64,000 nt of DNA. Origin: Rhodococcus sp. PAMC28707 (GTDB lineage: Bacteria; Actinomycetota; Actinomycetes; Mycobacteriales; Mycobacteriaceae). A program made the translations under genes and the position numbers. Under the pieces are notes generated by a model. It did not search any database. It was not told where the DNA came from and saw only the letters and a program-made list of their open reading frames with translations. Below, in pieces: positions 47,394 to 59,400 of this stretch (positions are counted from its first letter, which is position 1; each line of letters opens with the position of its first letter). The DNA is taken from positions 1 through 64,000 of the forward strand of contig NZ_CP039253.1 of assembly GCF_004795915.1 (NCBI RefSeq), in the 5' to 3' direction.

Positions 47394-47401
47394 ACCTCCT
47401 T
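47394..47401 (-). promoter_or_regulatory. Strong ribosome binding site of pup
   Basis: The minus strand reads AAGGAGGT, a full match to the 16S rRNA anti-Shine-Dalgarno core, eight bases before the pup ATG. Most genes in this window have weaker sites, so pup is probably translated at a high rate. Confidence 0.85.
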
Positions 47402-47472
47402 ACGTATTCGCAGTACCTGCTCGGACCTTCACCCTACCGATTCGGCGCTGGGACGGGTGGCAAGACACCAGA

Positions 47473-47760
47473 TCAGGCAGGAGCGGAGCATGCGGAGTGA
47501 CCCAGGTCAGGCAGGAGCGGAGCATGCGGAGTGACCCAGGTCAGGCAGGAGCGGAGCATGCGGAGTGACCCAGGTCAGGCAGGAGCGGAGCATGCGGAGT
47601 GACCCAGGTCAGGCAGGAGCGGAGCATGCGGAGTGACCCAGGTCAGGCAGGAGCGGAGCATGCGGAGTGACCCAGGTCAGGCAGGAGCGGAGCATGCGGA
47701 GTGACCCAGGTCAGGCAGGAGCGGAGCATGCGGAGTGACCCAGTTCAGGCAGGAGCGGGA
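47473..47760. repeat. 34-bp perfect tandem array between dop and pup
   Basis: Nine copies begin every 34 bases (47473, 47507, 47541, 47575, 47609, 47643, 47677, 47711, 47745); eight are full length and the last is cut after about 15 bases. Inner copies are identical. Variation is seen only at the outer edges (GATCAGG at the first, GTTCAGG at the last). Each junction contains TGACC-CA-GGTCA, an inverted repeat with two central bases, and each unit has GCATGC. Because 34 is not a multiple of three, it is not a coding repeat. It starts 11 bases after the dop stop and ends 72 bases before the pup ribosome site region on the transcript. Confidence 0.95.
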
Positions 47761-47770
47761 GCCGCGTGGG

Positions 47771-49270
47771 TCAAGTGGTGAGTTGTTCGACGAGTTCTGC
47801 GGCAGTGTCGGCGGACTCGAGGAGTGCCCCTACATGCGCTTTGCTGCCCCGCAGTGGTTCCAGTGTCGGTATCCGTACCAAGGAATCGCCGCCGAGGTCG
47901 AAGATCACCGAATCCCAGCTTGCGGCTGCGATGTCGGCGCCGAATTTACGTAGAACCTCACCGCGGAAATAGGCCCTGGTGTCGGTCGGCGGGTTGGTCA
48001 CTGCGTCGAGGATCTGCTGTTCGGTGACAAGGCGCTGCATGGATCCGCGCGCCACGAGTCGATTATAGAGGCCCTTGTCGAGCCGCACATCCGAGTACTG
48101 AAGATCCACGAGATGCAGCCGCGGCGCTGACCATCCGAGGCCTTCGCGCTGCCGAAACCCTTCGAGCAGGCGGAGTTTCGCCGGCCAGTCGAGCAGATCC
48201 GAGCATTCCATCGGGTCGCGTTCGAGTAGGTCGAGGACCATCGCCCATTTTTCGAGGATGTCCGCAACCCGTGGGTCGTCGTTGCCTTCTCCGGCTACGA
48301 ACTTGGCGACGCGTTGATGGTAGATCCGCTGCAATGCCAATGCTGTCAGTTCTCGACCGTCGGTGAGTGCGACGGTTTGCCGCAGTGTCGGGTCGTGGCT
48401 GATCTGGTGAACTGCGGTGACGGGACGCGCAAGCTGAAGGTCCGATAGGTCGACGCCTGCCTCGATGATGTCGAGGACGAGCGCTGTCGTTCCCACCTTC
48501 AAATAGGTCGCCATCTCGGCAAGGTTGGCGTCGCCGATGATGCAGTGCAGTCTCCGGTACTTGTCTGCATCTGCATGCGGTTCGTCCCGGGTATTGATGA
48601 TTCCGCGCTTGAGTGTCGTTTCGAGGCCAACTTCGACCTCGATGTAGTCGGCGCGTTGCGACAGCTGGAAGCCTGCTTCGTCGCCGGACTGACCTATACC
48701 TACCCGGCCCGATCCGGTGAAGACCTGACGGGACGCGAAGAACGGCGATAGGCCGGCAATGACAGCCGAGAAAGGTGTCGCGCGGGACATGAGGTAGTTC
48801 TCGTGAGTTCCGTACGACGCGCCTTTGCCGTCGACGTTGTTCTTGTACAGCTGGAGTCGCGGGGCACCGGGCACGCTGGAGGCATGCCGTGCCGCGGCCT
48901 CCATCACCCTCTCGCCTGCCTTGTCCCAGATGACTGCATCGAGCGGATCACATACTTCTGGTGCCGAGTACTCCGGATGTGCGTGGTCGACGTACAGCCT
49001 TGCACCGTTGGTCAGAATCATGTTTGCGGCGCCGATCTCGTCGGCGTCGATGATCGGCGCAGGTCCGCTGAAACGGCCGAGATCGAATCCACGAGCGTCA
49101 CGCAGGGGCGACTCGACCTCGTAGTCCCAGCGGGTTCGCTTCGCCCGAGGCACTCCGGCTGCGGCTGCATAGGCCAGCACTGCCTGAGTGGACGTGAGAA
49201 TCGGGTTGGCCGTTGGATCGGTTGGGGAGGAGATTCCGTACTCGACCTCGATGCCAATGATGCGCTCCAT
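47771..49270 (-). CDS. dop: Pup deamidase / depupylase Dop
   Basis: Converts the C-terminal glutamine of Pup to glutamate and also removes Pup from substrates. The 499-residue protein begins [16 protein letters not shown], with [34 protein letters not shown] and [19 protein letters not shown], paralogous to PafA. The loop between the first strands (about residues 35-75), longer than in PafA, is the known Dop-specific insertion. ATG 49270 was chosen for the conserved start. The 34-bp array follows its stop. Confidence 0.96.
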   Translation of the reverse strand: MERIIGIEVEYGISSPTDPTANPILTSTQAVLAYAAAAGVPRAKRTRWDYEVESPLRDARGFDLGRFSGPAPIIDADEIGAANMILTNGARLYVDHAHPEYSAPEVCDPLDAVIWDKAGERVMEAAARHASSVPGAPRLQLYKNNVDGKGASYGTHENYLMSRATPFSAVIAGLSPFFASRQVFTGSGRVGIGQSGDEAGFQLSQRADYIEVEVGLETTLKRGIINTRDEPHADADKYRRLHCIIGDANLAEMATYLKVGTTALVLDIIEAGVDLSDLQLARPVTAVHQISHDPTLRQTVALTDGRELTALALQRIYHQRVAKFVAGEGNDDPRVADILEKWAMVLDLLERDPMECSDLLDWPAKLRLLEGFRQREGLGWSAPRLHLVDLQYSDVRLDKGLYNRLVARGSMQRLVTEQQILDAVTNPPTDTRAYFRGEVLRKFGADIAAASWDSVIFDLGGDSLVRIPTLEPLRGSKAHVGALLESADTAAELVEQLTT

Positions 49271-49388
49271 ACATCCGAGCCTAGGTGATAGCTGGGTCTG
49301 CAATCGAACGAACAGGCCGGACCGGATCGATACCGGCGCAGCATTGCGTCGTATCAGCGAAGGCGACGTGCCGTTTCTTCGTGAAATC

Positions 49389-49440
49389 AGAACTGCTCGA
49401 CACACCTACCGAACGAGCGGCGTGTGCGTCGAGCAGTTCT
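49389..49440. terminator. Hairpin between mpa and dop
   Basis: Two 13-base arms, 49389-49401 (AGAACTGCTCGAC) and 49428-49440, are perfectly complementary, with further ACAC/GTGT pairing inside the loop. It starts 34 bases after the mpa stop on the minus strand and lies about 120 bases before the dop start, so it may terminate or reduce readthrough from mpa into dop. Confidence 0.65.
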
Positions 49441-49473
49441 GGACGACGATATTAGCTACGAGAAACTTGGTTG

Positions 49474-51246
49474 CTACAGGTACTGCCCCGTGTTCGATTC
49501 GGTGTCGATCGCGCGGGAAGCACTTGCGTTCTTGCCGGTGACCAGGGTGCGAATGTAGACGATCCGCTCGCCCTTCTTCCCCGAGATCCGAGCCCAGTCG
49601 TCCGGGTTCGTGGTGTTGGGCAAGTCCTCGTTCTCGGCGAATTCGTCGACGATCGAATCGAAGAGATGCTGAACGCGAAGTCCTGGGATCCCCGACTCGA
49701 GGACAGACTTGATCGCGTACTTCTTCGCACGGTCGACGATGTTCTGGATCATGGCTCCGGAGTTGAAGTCCTTGAAGTACAGGACTTCTTTGTCTCCATT
49801 TGCGTAGGTCACTTCGAGGAACCGATTGTCGTCGCTTTCCGCATACATGCGGTCCACTACACGTTCGATCATTGCCCGGATGCAGGCAGTCCGATCCCCG
49901 CCGAATTCTGCGAGGTCGTCAGAATTGACCGGTAGTGAATCGGTCAGGTACTTCGAGAAGATGTCCTGAGCCGACTCGGCATCGGGGCGCTCGATCTTGA
50001 TCTTCACATCGAGCCGACCGGGACGAAGAATCGCCGGATCGATCATGTCTTCACGGTTGGACGCACCGATGACGATGACGTTCTCGAGTCCCTCGACGCC
50101 GTCGATCTCGGCGAGAAGTTGTGGGACGACCGTTGTCTCGACGTCCGAGGACACCCCAGAACCACGGGTACGGAAGATGGAATCCATCTCGTCGAAAAAC
50201 ACGATGACGGGCGTACCCTCGGAAGCCTTTTCACGCGCACGTTGAAAGATCATCCGGATATGCCGCTCGGTTTCACCGACGAACTTGTTCAGCAGCTCTG
50301 GACCCTTGATGTTGAGGAAGAACGATTTTGCTTCCTTGGCATCCTGGCCGCGAGATTCGGCAATCTTCTTGGCCAGCGAGTTCGCGACAGCCTTGGCGAT
50401 CAGCGTCTTACCGCAGCCGGGTGGGCCGTAGAGCAGTACTCCCTTGGGGGGCCGTAGGGAGTACTCGCGGAACAGATCCTTGTGAAGAAACGGAAGCTCC
50501 ACCGCATCGCGGATTTGCTCGATCTGGCGGCCGAGACCACCGATATCTTCGTATCCGACGTCCGGCACTTCTTCGAGCACCAAATCCTCGACCTCGGCCT
50601 TGGGTACACGCTCGAAGGCGTATCCGGCTTTGGTATCCACCAGGAGCGAATCGCCGGGCCGCAGTTTGCGGGACGGCTCGTCCGGATCTTGGGGAAGGGT
50701 GTCGTTGACCATGTCGAACAGCGGCTTGGCGAGCCACACCACACGCTCTTCGTCCGCGTGACCCACGACCAGAGCGCGGCTGCCGTCACCGAGCAGCTCT
50801 CGGAGCGAACAGATCTCCCCGACTTGCTCGAACGATCCCGCCTCGACGATCGTCAGCGCCTCGTTCAACCTCACCGTCTGGCCGGGCGCGAGTGAGGCTG
50901 CCTCGACGTTGGGCGAACACGTCAGCCGCATTTTGCGACCGGAAGTGAACACATCCACCGTGTCGTCCTCGTGCACCACCATCAAGATGCCGTAACCGCT
51001 GGGGGGTTGTCCGAGCCGATCGACTTCTTCACGCAGCGCGATGAGTTGCTGACGCGCTTCCTTGAGGGTGTCCATCAATTTCGAGTTTCGTAGCGACAAC
51101 GAGTCGATACGGGTCTCGAGTTCACGGACACGCTCCGGCGATTCCCCGAGTTGACCGAGTTGTCGCCGTAATGCCGCAGCCTCGGTACGAAGCTCGTCGA
51201 ATTCAGCCCGCGCCGCAGCCGATTCTGGATTGTCCGTTGAGCTCAT
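49474..51246 (-). CDS. mpa: Proteasome-associated AAA ATPase Mpa/ARC
   Basis: Hexameric unfoldase that recognises pupylated proteins and feeds them to the 20S core. The 590-residue protein has an N-terminal coiled coil (about 10-75) that binds Pup, an OB-type interdomain, then the AAA module with Walker A GPPGCGKT, Walker B FFDEMDS and the [11 protein letters not shown] segment. It ends GQYL, the C-terminal tyrosine motif that docks into PrcA pockets. ATG 51246 was chosen because the coiled coil starts right after it. It is annotated ARC in Rhodococcus. Confidence 0.97.
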   Translation of the reverse strand: MSSTDNPESAAARAEFDELRTEAAALRRQLGQLGESPERVRELETRIDSLSLRNSKLMDTLKEARQQLIALREEVDRLGQPPSGYGILMVVHEDDTVDVFTSGRKMRLTCSPNVEAASLAPGQTVRLNEALTIVEAGSFEQVGEICSLRELLGDGSRALVVGHADEERVVWLAKPLFDMVNDTLPQDPDEPSRKLRPGDSLLVDTKAGYAFERVPKAEVEDLVLEEVPDVGYEDIGGLGRQIEQIRDAVELPFLHKDLFREYSLRPPKGVLLYGPPGCGKTLIAKAVANSLAKKIAESRGQDAKEAKSFFLNIKGPELLNKFVGETERHIRMIFQRAREKASEGTPVIVFFDEMDSIFRTRGSGVSSDVETTVVPQLLAEIDGVEGLENVIVIGASNREDMIDPAILRPGRLDVKIKIERPDAESAQDIFSKYLTDSLPVNSDDLAEFGGDRTACIRAMIERVVDRMYAESDDNRFLEVTYANGDKEVLYFKDFNSGAMIQNIVDRAKKYAIKSVLESGIPGLRVQHLFDSIVDEFAENEDLPNTTNPDDWARISGKKGERIVYIRTLVTGKNASASRAIDTESNTGQYL

Positions 51247-51429
51247 GAGCGACTCCTCCCAGTCCGATCTTTCAACGCTACCGGCACAGCGACCAAAGCG
51301 CGTGTGGACGCGTTCGAGTGTTGTCGGCCGGGTGACGAATAGAGCCATCGAAGACTTCGTAAAGCCATGTTAGCCTCGCCTGGCCTAGCGGCCTGAGAGC
51401 CCCGCCAGAAAGAGGCTCCACCAGTGAGG

Positions 51430-52627
<1,198 letters not shown>

Positions 52628-52769
52628 CTAGTACTTGCAGCTCAACCATCCGCCCGCGCGTAAATCTGCATGGGAAGGCGGCCGCCGATCCGGATATTCG
52701 GAAGCGACTCGACCGCCCAGACTACGGCCTTCCCCGATTCTGTCGGGGCAGGGGCTTACCCTGCCCTAT

Positions 52770-53642
52770 GTGAGTATTTTGGAATTGCCGGCGCAGCCAC
52801 GTCCGCGCCGGAGTAGGCCCGCACTGTCGCCCTCCCGCGCGAACGACTTCAAACAGTGTCCTTTGCTCTACCGATTTCGAGCAGTGGATCGTCTTCCCGA
52901 GAAGTCCACCACAGCTCAGGTCAAAGGAACCGTCGTTCACGCTGCCCTCGAAGCGCTGTACGCAATGCCAACCGAGACAAGGAATTCCGACACTGCGGTC
53001 GAGTTGGTGTCCCCCGCGTGGGATCGTGTGCTCGAAGAATCACCGGAACTGGACGCACTGTTCGAGGATAAGGAACGCGAGACACTTCTCGACCAAGCGC
53101 GCGCACTGGTGGCCGGGTACTACGAGATGGAAGATCCGACCAGATTCGATCCGGAGTCTTGTGAACAACGGGTGGAGATCGAACTGGCCGACGGCACTCC
53201 TCTTCGCGGATTCATCGATCGAATCGATGTTGCACCCAATGGCATGATCCGTGTCGTCGACTACAAGACAGGCAAGTCTCCTCGTGAGTTCACCGAGGCC
53301 AAGGCGCTCTTTCAGATGAAGTTCTACGCACTGGTGATCATGCGGATGCGCAGCGTCGTGCCCTCCCAGCTCAAGTTGATGTACCTCGGTGACAAGAAGT
53401 CGCTGACCTACACACCCGACGAGGAAGAATTGATTCGGTTCGAACGGATGCTGTCGGCGATATGGAAGGCAATTCTCGAGGCAGGGCAGTCCGGCGACTT
53501 TCGACCGAAGCGAACCAAACTGTGCGGGTGGTGCGATCACCAGGCCGTATGTCCTGAGTTCGGTGGCACTCCCCCGGCCTATCCAGGGTGGCCGGACGAA
53601 CTTCAGGATCAGAACCTGCTCGTGTCGGAGATGAGCCTGTGA
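52770..53642 (+). CDS. RecB-family PD-(D/E)XK nuclease with Fe-S cysteine cluster
   Basis: A 290-residue stand-alone nuclease of the RecB/AddB/Cas4-like group. Active-site motifs are GFIDRID followed by VVDYKTGK, and QMKFYAL after. One cysteine near the N terminus (KQCPLLYRF, Cys30) and three near the C terminus (CGWCDHQAVC) match the four-cysteine iron-sulfur arrangement of this family. GTG 52770 was chosen because upstream sequence has no domain. It overlaps the thioesterase gene by four bases. By position it corresponds to Rv2119. No cas genes are nearby, so a CRISPR role is unlikely. Confidence 0.9.
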   Translation: MSILELPAQPRPRRSRPALSPSRANDFKQCPLLYRFRAVDRLPEKSTTAQVKGTVVHAALEALYAMPTETRNSDTAVELVSPAWDRVLEESPELDALFEDKERETLLDQARALVAGYYEMEDPTRFDPESCEQRVEIELADGTPLRGFIDRIDVAPNGMIRVVDYKTGKSPREFTEAKALFQMKFYALVIMRMRSVVPSQLKLMYLGDKKSLTYTPDEEELIRFERMLSAIWKAILEAGQSGDFRPKRTKLCGWCDHQAVCPEFGGTPPAYPGWPDELQDQNLLVSEMSL

Positions 53643-54526
53643 CCTCGAGCGAGCACACCCCGATCTCCGCGACCCCCGCTGCCCAGACCGAGCCGGACGC
53701 ATTCTTCGTGCCCCTCGGGCTCAACGCTCAGGGCAACGAGGTGTTCTCCACGACTCGTCGTACGGTGAGCTTGTGGGCACCGACCATGCAGCACGGCGCA
53801 CCCCCATCGGCCTTGCTCGTTCGGGCTCTCGAGCGTGTCGCACCGCGCGAGGACGTACGCGTGAGCCGGGTCGTCGTCGAATTGCTCGGCCCCGTGCCCA
53901 TCTCGGAAATCGAAGTTCGCTCCTGGGTCGATCGACCGGGCGCGAACATCGAACTCGTCGTTGCCGAATTATGGGCTCGGTCTCCTGATCGAGTCGATCG
54001 GGACGGTGTTGTCCGCGAGGGTGTCGAACGCGCGGTTGCCCGAGGCACAGCGTGGCGGATGAGCACCGTCGACACCTCGAGCGAGTCCCACCAAGCCGAC
54101 TCGTCCTTGAAACCCCTGTCGGAGGGCATAAGTCACAACTGGGGAGGAATCTGGAAGTCCGGGTATCTCGACAACATCGAGATGTTCGCGCTCACCGAAC
54201 TGGGCGGTAACGGACCAGGACAGGTATGGGCAAGGCCTACACCAGCTTTGGTATTGGGCGAGGAGATGACGCCCCTCGAAAGATTGTTCTCGATTGCCGA
54301 TATCGCGAACGGTATCGGTGCCAAACTCGACCTGAACCGGTGGACCTTCCTCAATACCGATCTCACCGTCCACATCTTCCGCGTACCGGAGGGTGAGTGG
54401 GTCGGAATTTCGGCCGAAACGTCCACCGGGCCAGATGGGTTCGCAATGTCTGCCGGTGTGCTACACGACGAACGAGGGCCGATCGGTCGTATCGCACAGA
54501 CAGTGCTGGTCAGACCGCGCCCATAG
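53639..54526 (+). CDS. Acyl-CoA thioesterase family protein
   Basis: A 295-residue protein with the layout of double-hotdog acyl-CoA thioesterases: an N-terminal half with MQHGAPPSALLVRALE and RVVVELLGPVP, and a C-terminal half with LFSIADIANGIGAKLD, NTDLTVHIFR and WVGISAETSTGPDGFAMS. The GTG start overlaps the nuclease stop (GTGA), giving a two-gene operon. The substrate acyl chain is unknown. It is convergent with hisG. Confidence 0.84.
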   Translation: MTSSEHTPISATPAAQTEPDAFFVPLGLNAQGNEVFSTTRRTVSLWAPTMQHGAPPSALLVRALERVAPREDVRVSRVVVELLGPVPISEIEVRSWVDRPGANIELVVAELWARSPDRVDRDGVVREGVERAVARGTAWRMSTVDTSSESHQADSSLKPLSEGISHNWGGIWKSGYLDNIEMFALTELGGNGPGQVWARPTPALVLGEEMTPLERLFSIADIANGIGAKLDLNRWTFLNTDLTVHIFRVPEGEWVGISAETSTGPDGFAMSAGVLHDERGPIGRIAQTVLVRPRP

Positions 54527-54543
54527 GGGCGAGATCCGACTGG

Positions 54544-55395
54544 TCAGAAGGCGCGACAGGACCTGATATCCGAAGCGAGAATAGCTTTGGCTCCCAGGTC
54601 CGCCAGTTCGTCCATGACGCTGTTGTGCACCTTGCGAGACACCATTGCCCGCACCGCAACCCAGTTGTCGTCGACCATCGGTGAGAGCGTCGGGGATTCG
54701 ATGCCGGGCGTGATCTTGACGGCCTCTTCGAGAATGGACTTCGGGCAGTCGTAATCGAGCATGAGGTACTGCTGCGCGAACACGACGCCCTGTACGCGAG
54801 CGATCAACTGCTTCCGAACCTTGTCGGTGTCCTCGCTACCTGCCCGCGAAATCAGAACACCTTCCGAATCACACAGGGACTCACCGAACGCGACCAGATT
54901 GTGTTGCCGCAAGGTACGACCGGAGCCAACGACATCGGCGATGGCGTCGGCGACACCGAGCTGGATGGAGATCTCTACGGCGCCGTCGAGTCGAATGACC
55001 TCTGCAGTAAGGCCGCGACGAGCCAGGTCTGCTCGTACGAGGTTCGGGTACGAGGTTGCGATTCGGAGTCCGTCGAGGCTCTCCGCCGTCCATTCTTTTC
55101 CTGCCGGCGCAGCATATCTGAAGCTGGATCGCCCGAAGCCGAGGGCCAAACGCTCATCGACGGGGGCACCTGAATCGAGTGCAAGATCGCGGCCGGTGAT
55201 GCCGAGGTCGAGCTCGCCGGAGCCGACGTAGATGGCAATATCTTTCGGGCGCAGAAAAAAGAACTCGACCTGATTGGCTGGATCGAGGACTGTGAGATCA
55301 CGAGCGTCGGTCCGGCGCCGATATCCGGCCTCGGACAGAATCTCAGCGGCAGATTCGGAGAGCGAGCCTTTGTTGGGAACTGCTACACGCAACAT
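54544..55395 (-). CDS. hisG: ATP phosphoribosyltransferase
   Basis: First committed enzyme of histidine synthesis, joining ATP and PRPP. This is the long, histidine-regulated form (283 residues) with a C-terminal regulatory ACT-like domain. Visible motifs are [13 protein letters not shown] at the start, [15 protein letters not shown], and the PRPP-site region ISRAGSED and [12 protein letters not shown] near the end. It follows hisE after 48 bases in the conserved hisE-hisG order. Confidence 0.96.
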   Translation of the reverse strand: MLRVAVPNKGSLSESAAEILSEAGYRRRTDARDLTVLDPANQVEFFFLRPKDIAIYVGSGELDLGITGRDLALDSGAPVDERLALGFGRSSFRYAAPAGKEWTAESLDGLRIATSYPNLVRADLARRGLTAEVIRLDGAVEISIQLGVADAIADVVGSGRTLRQHNLVAFGESLCDSEGVLISRAGSEDTDKVRKQLIARVQGVVFAQQYLMLDYDCPKSILEEAVKITPGIESPTLSPMVDDNWVAVRAMVSRKVHNSVMDELADLGAKAILASDIRSCRAF

Positions 55396-55443
55396 GGAGT
55401 TTTCCTGTTCGGGGGTTTCGGTCGGGAATCGTCGGGGCGGAGC

Positions 55444-55725
55444 TCACAGATGTCGGTAGACATCTTCGAGTTCGAGGCCCTTACCCACCATCAACACCTG
55501 AACCCAATAAAGAAGCTGGGAGATCTCCTCGGCGAGCGCTTCATCGCTCTCGTGTTCCGCGGCGATCCACACTTCGCCTGCTTCTTCGAGGATCTTCTTT
55601 CCTTGCGCATGCACGCCTGCATCCAACGCAGCGACGGTGCCGGAACCCTCAGGGCGTGTCGCGGCGCGATCGGTGAGCTCGGCGAACAGGGATTCGAAGG
55701 TCTTCACGGGTTGTGATTCTTTCAT
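55444..55725 (-). CDS. hisE: Phosphoribosyl-ATP pyrophosphatase
   Basis: Second step of histidine synthesis: hydrolysis of PR-ATP to PR-AMP. The 93-residue all-helical protein has the metal-binding [19 protein letters not shown], typical of HisE. ATG 55725 overlaps the stop of the phosphatase gene upstream (ATGA). The longer open frame upstream is non-family sequence inside that gene. Confidence 0.95.
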   Translation of the reverse strand: MKESQPVKTFESLFAELTDRAATRPEGSGTVAALDAGVHAQGKKILEEAGEVWIAAEHESDEALAEEISQLLYWVQVLMVGKGLELEDVYRHL

Positions 55726-56420
55726 GACGAAGTAGTGGAACGCGCATCGCACCACGCCGAGGAGAGTTCGTCGGCGGTAAGCCCGACGAGCGAGCTGCGT
55801 ACGACATAACCCGCACGAGGGGTTACCGCGAGTTCGGAGGGCACAAAAAGCACGGAACAACCGGCGCGATGAGCGGACAACGATCCGGTCGGTGAGTCCT
55901 CGACAGCGAGGCAGTCCTCCGGAGCGACACCGAGTAACGAGGCCCCGCGGAGATAGGGCGCAGGATGCGGTTTGCCGGCCTCGACTTCGTCGCCGCTCAC
56001 AGTGGCGTCGAAGTAGTCACGGCCGACGGTATCCAACGCGTACTCGACCAGGCCCCGCTCGGTGTTGGTCACCAGAGCTGACCTGAGACCGAGATCGCGG
56101 ACCAGCGCAAGAGCGTCCTTGGCACCGGGGCGCCACGAGATTCCCTCGGCGAACAACACAGCGACACGGTCGGTGAGCCAGTCCCTTGCGGTGGCCAGCG
56201 ACTGATCGGTCACCTCGGTGCCGGTGTGGGCGAACACTGTGCGGAGGGCGTCCTGCATCGAATTTCCGAGAGTGCTCTCGCGAACCTCCGGCGTCAGTTC
56301 ACGTCCGAGATCGAGGGACAGTTCCTCGACCGCGACGTCCCAGATCTTCTCGGAATCGAGCAAAGTTCCGTCCATGTCCCACAGCACAGCCCGCAGACGG
56401 CGGTCAGAAGAGTCAGACAT
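55722..56420 (-). CDS. HAD-family hydrolase
   Basis: A 232-residue phosphatase of the beta-phosphoglucomutase-like HAD group. Motif I is [11 protein letters not shown] (Asp15 nucleophile, Asp17 acid/base), motif II TNTERG, and motifs [14 protein letters not shown] and [11 protein letters not shown] 56420 overlaps the metH stop by eight bases, and hisE overlaps its own stop, so metH-HAD-hisE-hisG appear translationally linked. The substrate is unknown; a role in histidine or phosphosugar metabolism is only suggested by position. Confidence 0.88.
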   Translation of the reverse strand: MSDSSDRRLRAVLWDMDGTLLDSEKIWDVAVEELSLDLGRELTPEVRESTLGNSMQDALRTVFAHTGTEVTDQSLATARDWLTDRVAVLFAEGISWRPGAKDALALVRDLGLRSALVTNTERGLVEYALDTVGRDYFDATVSGDEVEAGKPHPAPYLRGASLLGVAPEDCLAVEDSPTGSLSAHRAGCSVLFVPSELAVTPRAGYVVRSSLVGLTADELSSAWCDARSTTSS

Positions 56421-59400
56421 TGAAATACTTGGCCTCCGGGTGATGAAGAACGAATGCATCCGTGGATTGCTCTGGATGCAGTTGTAGTTCTTCCGACAGC
56501 TTGACGCCGATCCGTTCGGGTTCGAGAAGGGCAGCCAACTTGATGCGATCCTCGAGGTCCGGGCACGCACCGTAACCGAACGAGTAACGCGCACCACGGT
56601 ATTCGAGTTTGAAGTATCCCTCGGCCTCGGTCGGGTCCTCGGCCGCAACACTCGCACCACTGGAAAGCTTCAGTTCTTCACGGACTCGACGATGCCAATA
56701 CTCGGCGAGTGCCTCGGTCAGCTGCACACCGATGCCGTGCACTTCGAGGTAGTCACGGTACGAGTCCGCAGCGAACAGTTCGTTTGCGAAATCCGCGATC
56801 GGCTGCCCCATCGTGACCAGATTCATCGGAAGGACATCCACCTGACCAGATTTCGTGGCGTCTTTCCGCGACCGAATGAAGTCGGCGATGCACAGGAATC
56901 GATCACGATTCTGACGTGGGAAGGTGAACCGGAATCGTTCGGGCGCATCGACGCGCGGCTCGGTCAGTACGACGACGTCGTCACCTTCCGAGACCGCCGG
57001 GAAGTATCCATAGACGAGGGCCGCATGCGCGAGAATGCCGTCGGTGCTGAGACGATCCAGCCAATACCGTAGTCGCGGTTTGCCTTCCGACTCGACGAGG
57101 TCCTCGTACGTTGCTCCTTCGCCCTTGCGCGCGCCACGCAAGCCCCACTGGCCGAGAAAGAGTGCGCGTTCGTCGAGTAGTTCGGAGTAGTCGGACAACG
57201 ACACGCCCTTGACGATGCGAGTCCCCCAGAACGGCGGAGTCGGAGTCTCGATATCCGTCGCGACGTCCGAACGCTCCGGCACCACGATAGGAACCTCGTT
57301 CGCCTTGCGCTGCTCGGCGATTCGACGTGAGCGTTCGTGGCGGGCCTTGCGCTCTTCGGTTTTCGCCTTGGCCGCCAATGCCTCTGGGCTGTCCGGCGCC
57401 GGCCCACCTCCACGCTTGGTCGTCATGATGGTGTCCATCAGGCTCAGACCCTCGAACGCGTCGCGGGCATAGTGGACATCGCCTTGGTAGACGTCCTGTA
57501 GATCGTTCTCGACATAGGAGCGCGTCAAAGCTGCGCCACCGAGCAGCACCGGAAACTTCTCGGCGACTCCCCTGTTGTTGAGTTCGATCAGGTTGTCCTT
57601 CATGACAACCGTGGATTTGACCAGCAGTCCCGACATGCCGATGACGTCGGCACGCTTGTCGATCGCCGCTTCCAGAATTGTCGCGATCGGCTGTTTGATC
57701 CCAAGGTTGACGACCTCGTACCCATTGTTGCTGAGAATGATGTCGACGAGGTTCTTGCCGATGTCGTGCACGTCGCCCTTGACGGTGCCGAGGACGATTC
57801 GCCCTTTGCCGTCGTCGTCCGACGCTTCCATGTGGGGTTCGAGGTACGCGACAGCGGCCTTCATCACCTCAGCGGACGCCAACACGAACGGCAGCTGCAT
57901 CTGACCGGAGCCGAACAACACTCCAACGGTCTTCATGCCCGACAGGAGCGTTTCGTTGATGATCGCCAGCGGTGGCTTTTCCTTCATTCCCGCATCCAGA
58001 TCCGCTTCGAGTCCGTTGCGTTCACCGTCGACGATGCGCCGCTCGAGCCGCTCGAACAGCGGCAATCGGCCAAGTTCTTCGGCACGAGACTCGCGTGCCG
58101 ACGCCGCCGAAACCCCTTCGAAGAGCTGCATTAGCTTTTGCAGCGGGTCGTACCCCTCGGATCGACGGTCGTACACCAAATCGAGTGCAATCTCGCGATG
58201 CTCGTCGGGGATCTTGTTCATCGGCAGAATCTTCGATGCGTGCACGATGGCCGTGTCCAACCCGGCCTGGGTGCACTCGTGCAGGAACACCGAGTTGAGG
58301 ACCTGCCGTGCAGCGGGATTCAAACCGAAGGAGATGTTCGACAATCCGAGCGTGGTGTGCACCCGGGGATAGAGTTCCTTGAGTTGGCGGATGGCCTCGA
58401 TCGTTTCGATTCCATCGCGTCGTACTTCTTCCTGCCCAGTGGAAATCGGGAAGGTGAGTGTGTCGACGATGATGTCTTCCTGACGAAGACCCCAGTTGCC
58501 GGTGATGTCCTCGATCAGGCGTGCGGCGACGCGGACCTTCCACTCGGCGGTGCGTGCCTGACCTTCTTCATCGATGGTCAGGGCGACGACAGCAGCGCCG
58601 TGCTCCTTGACGAGCCGCATGATCTTCTGAAAACGCGAGTCCGGGCCTGCTCCGTCCTCGTAGTTGACCGAGTTGACTGCGCTGCGACCACCGAGATGCT
58701 CCAGTCCGGCTTCCAGTACGGCAGGTTCGGTGGAGTCGAGCATGATCGGCAACGTGGATGCCGTTGCAAGACGACTGGCGAGTGCAGCCATGTCAGCGGC
58801 CCCGTCCCGGCCCACGTAGTCGACGTTCAGGTCGAGCATGTGTGCGCCGTCGCGAGTCTGGTCCTTGGCGATGTCGAGGCACTTCTCGTAGTCCTCGGCG
58901 AGCATTGCGTCGCGAAATGCCCTGGAACCGTTGGAATTGGTACGCTCGCCGATCACCAGGATGCTGGAATCCTGTTCGAAGGCCACAGCCGAATAGAGCG
59001 AGGAAACACCCGGTTCCGGGGTGGGCGTGCGCTCGGCCTGGCGGGTGCCGTGAACGAGATCGGCGACCTGACGAATGTGCTCGGGCGTCGTTCCGCAGCA
59101 CCCGCCGACCAGCGATAGACCGTATTCGGAGACGAAGCCGCTCAGTGCGATCGCCAACTCGGGCGCGGTCAGTGGATATTCGGCTCCCCTGGCTCCCAGA
59201 GTGGGTAGCCCGGCGTTCGGCATGACGGACACCGGCAACCTCGAGTGCTTCGACAGATGCCGAAGATGCTCACTCATCTCTGCGGGTCCAGTTGCGCAAT
59301 TCAGCCCGATCATGTCGATACCGAGTGGCTCCAGCGCAGTCAGCGCTGCGCCGATCTCACTTCCGACGAGCATGGTGCCCGTGGTTTCCACGGTGACGTG

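Noticed and set aside
47473..47760. Array considered as CRISPR
   Set aside because: The 34-bp units are contiguous with no unique spacers, and no cas genes are present.
52770..53642. RecB-like nuclease considered as Cas4
   Set aside because: There is no CRISPR array or other cas gene in the window, and from memory the same gene stands beside trmI in mycobacteria without CRISPR.
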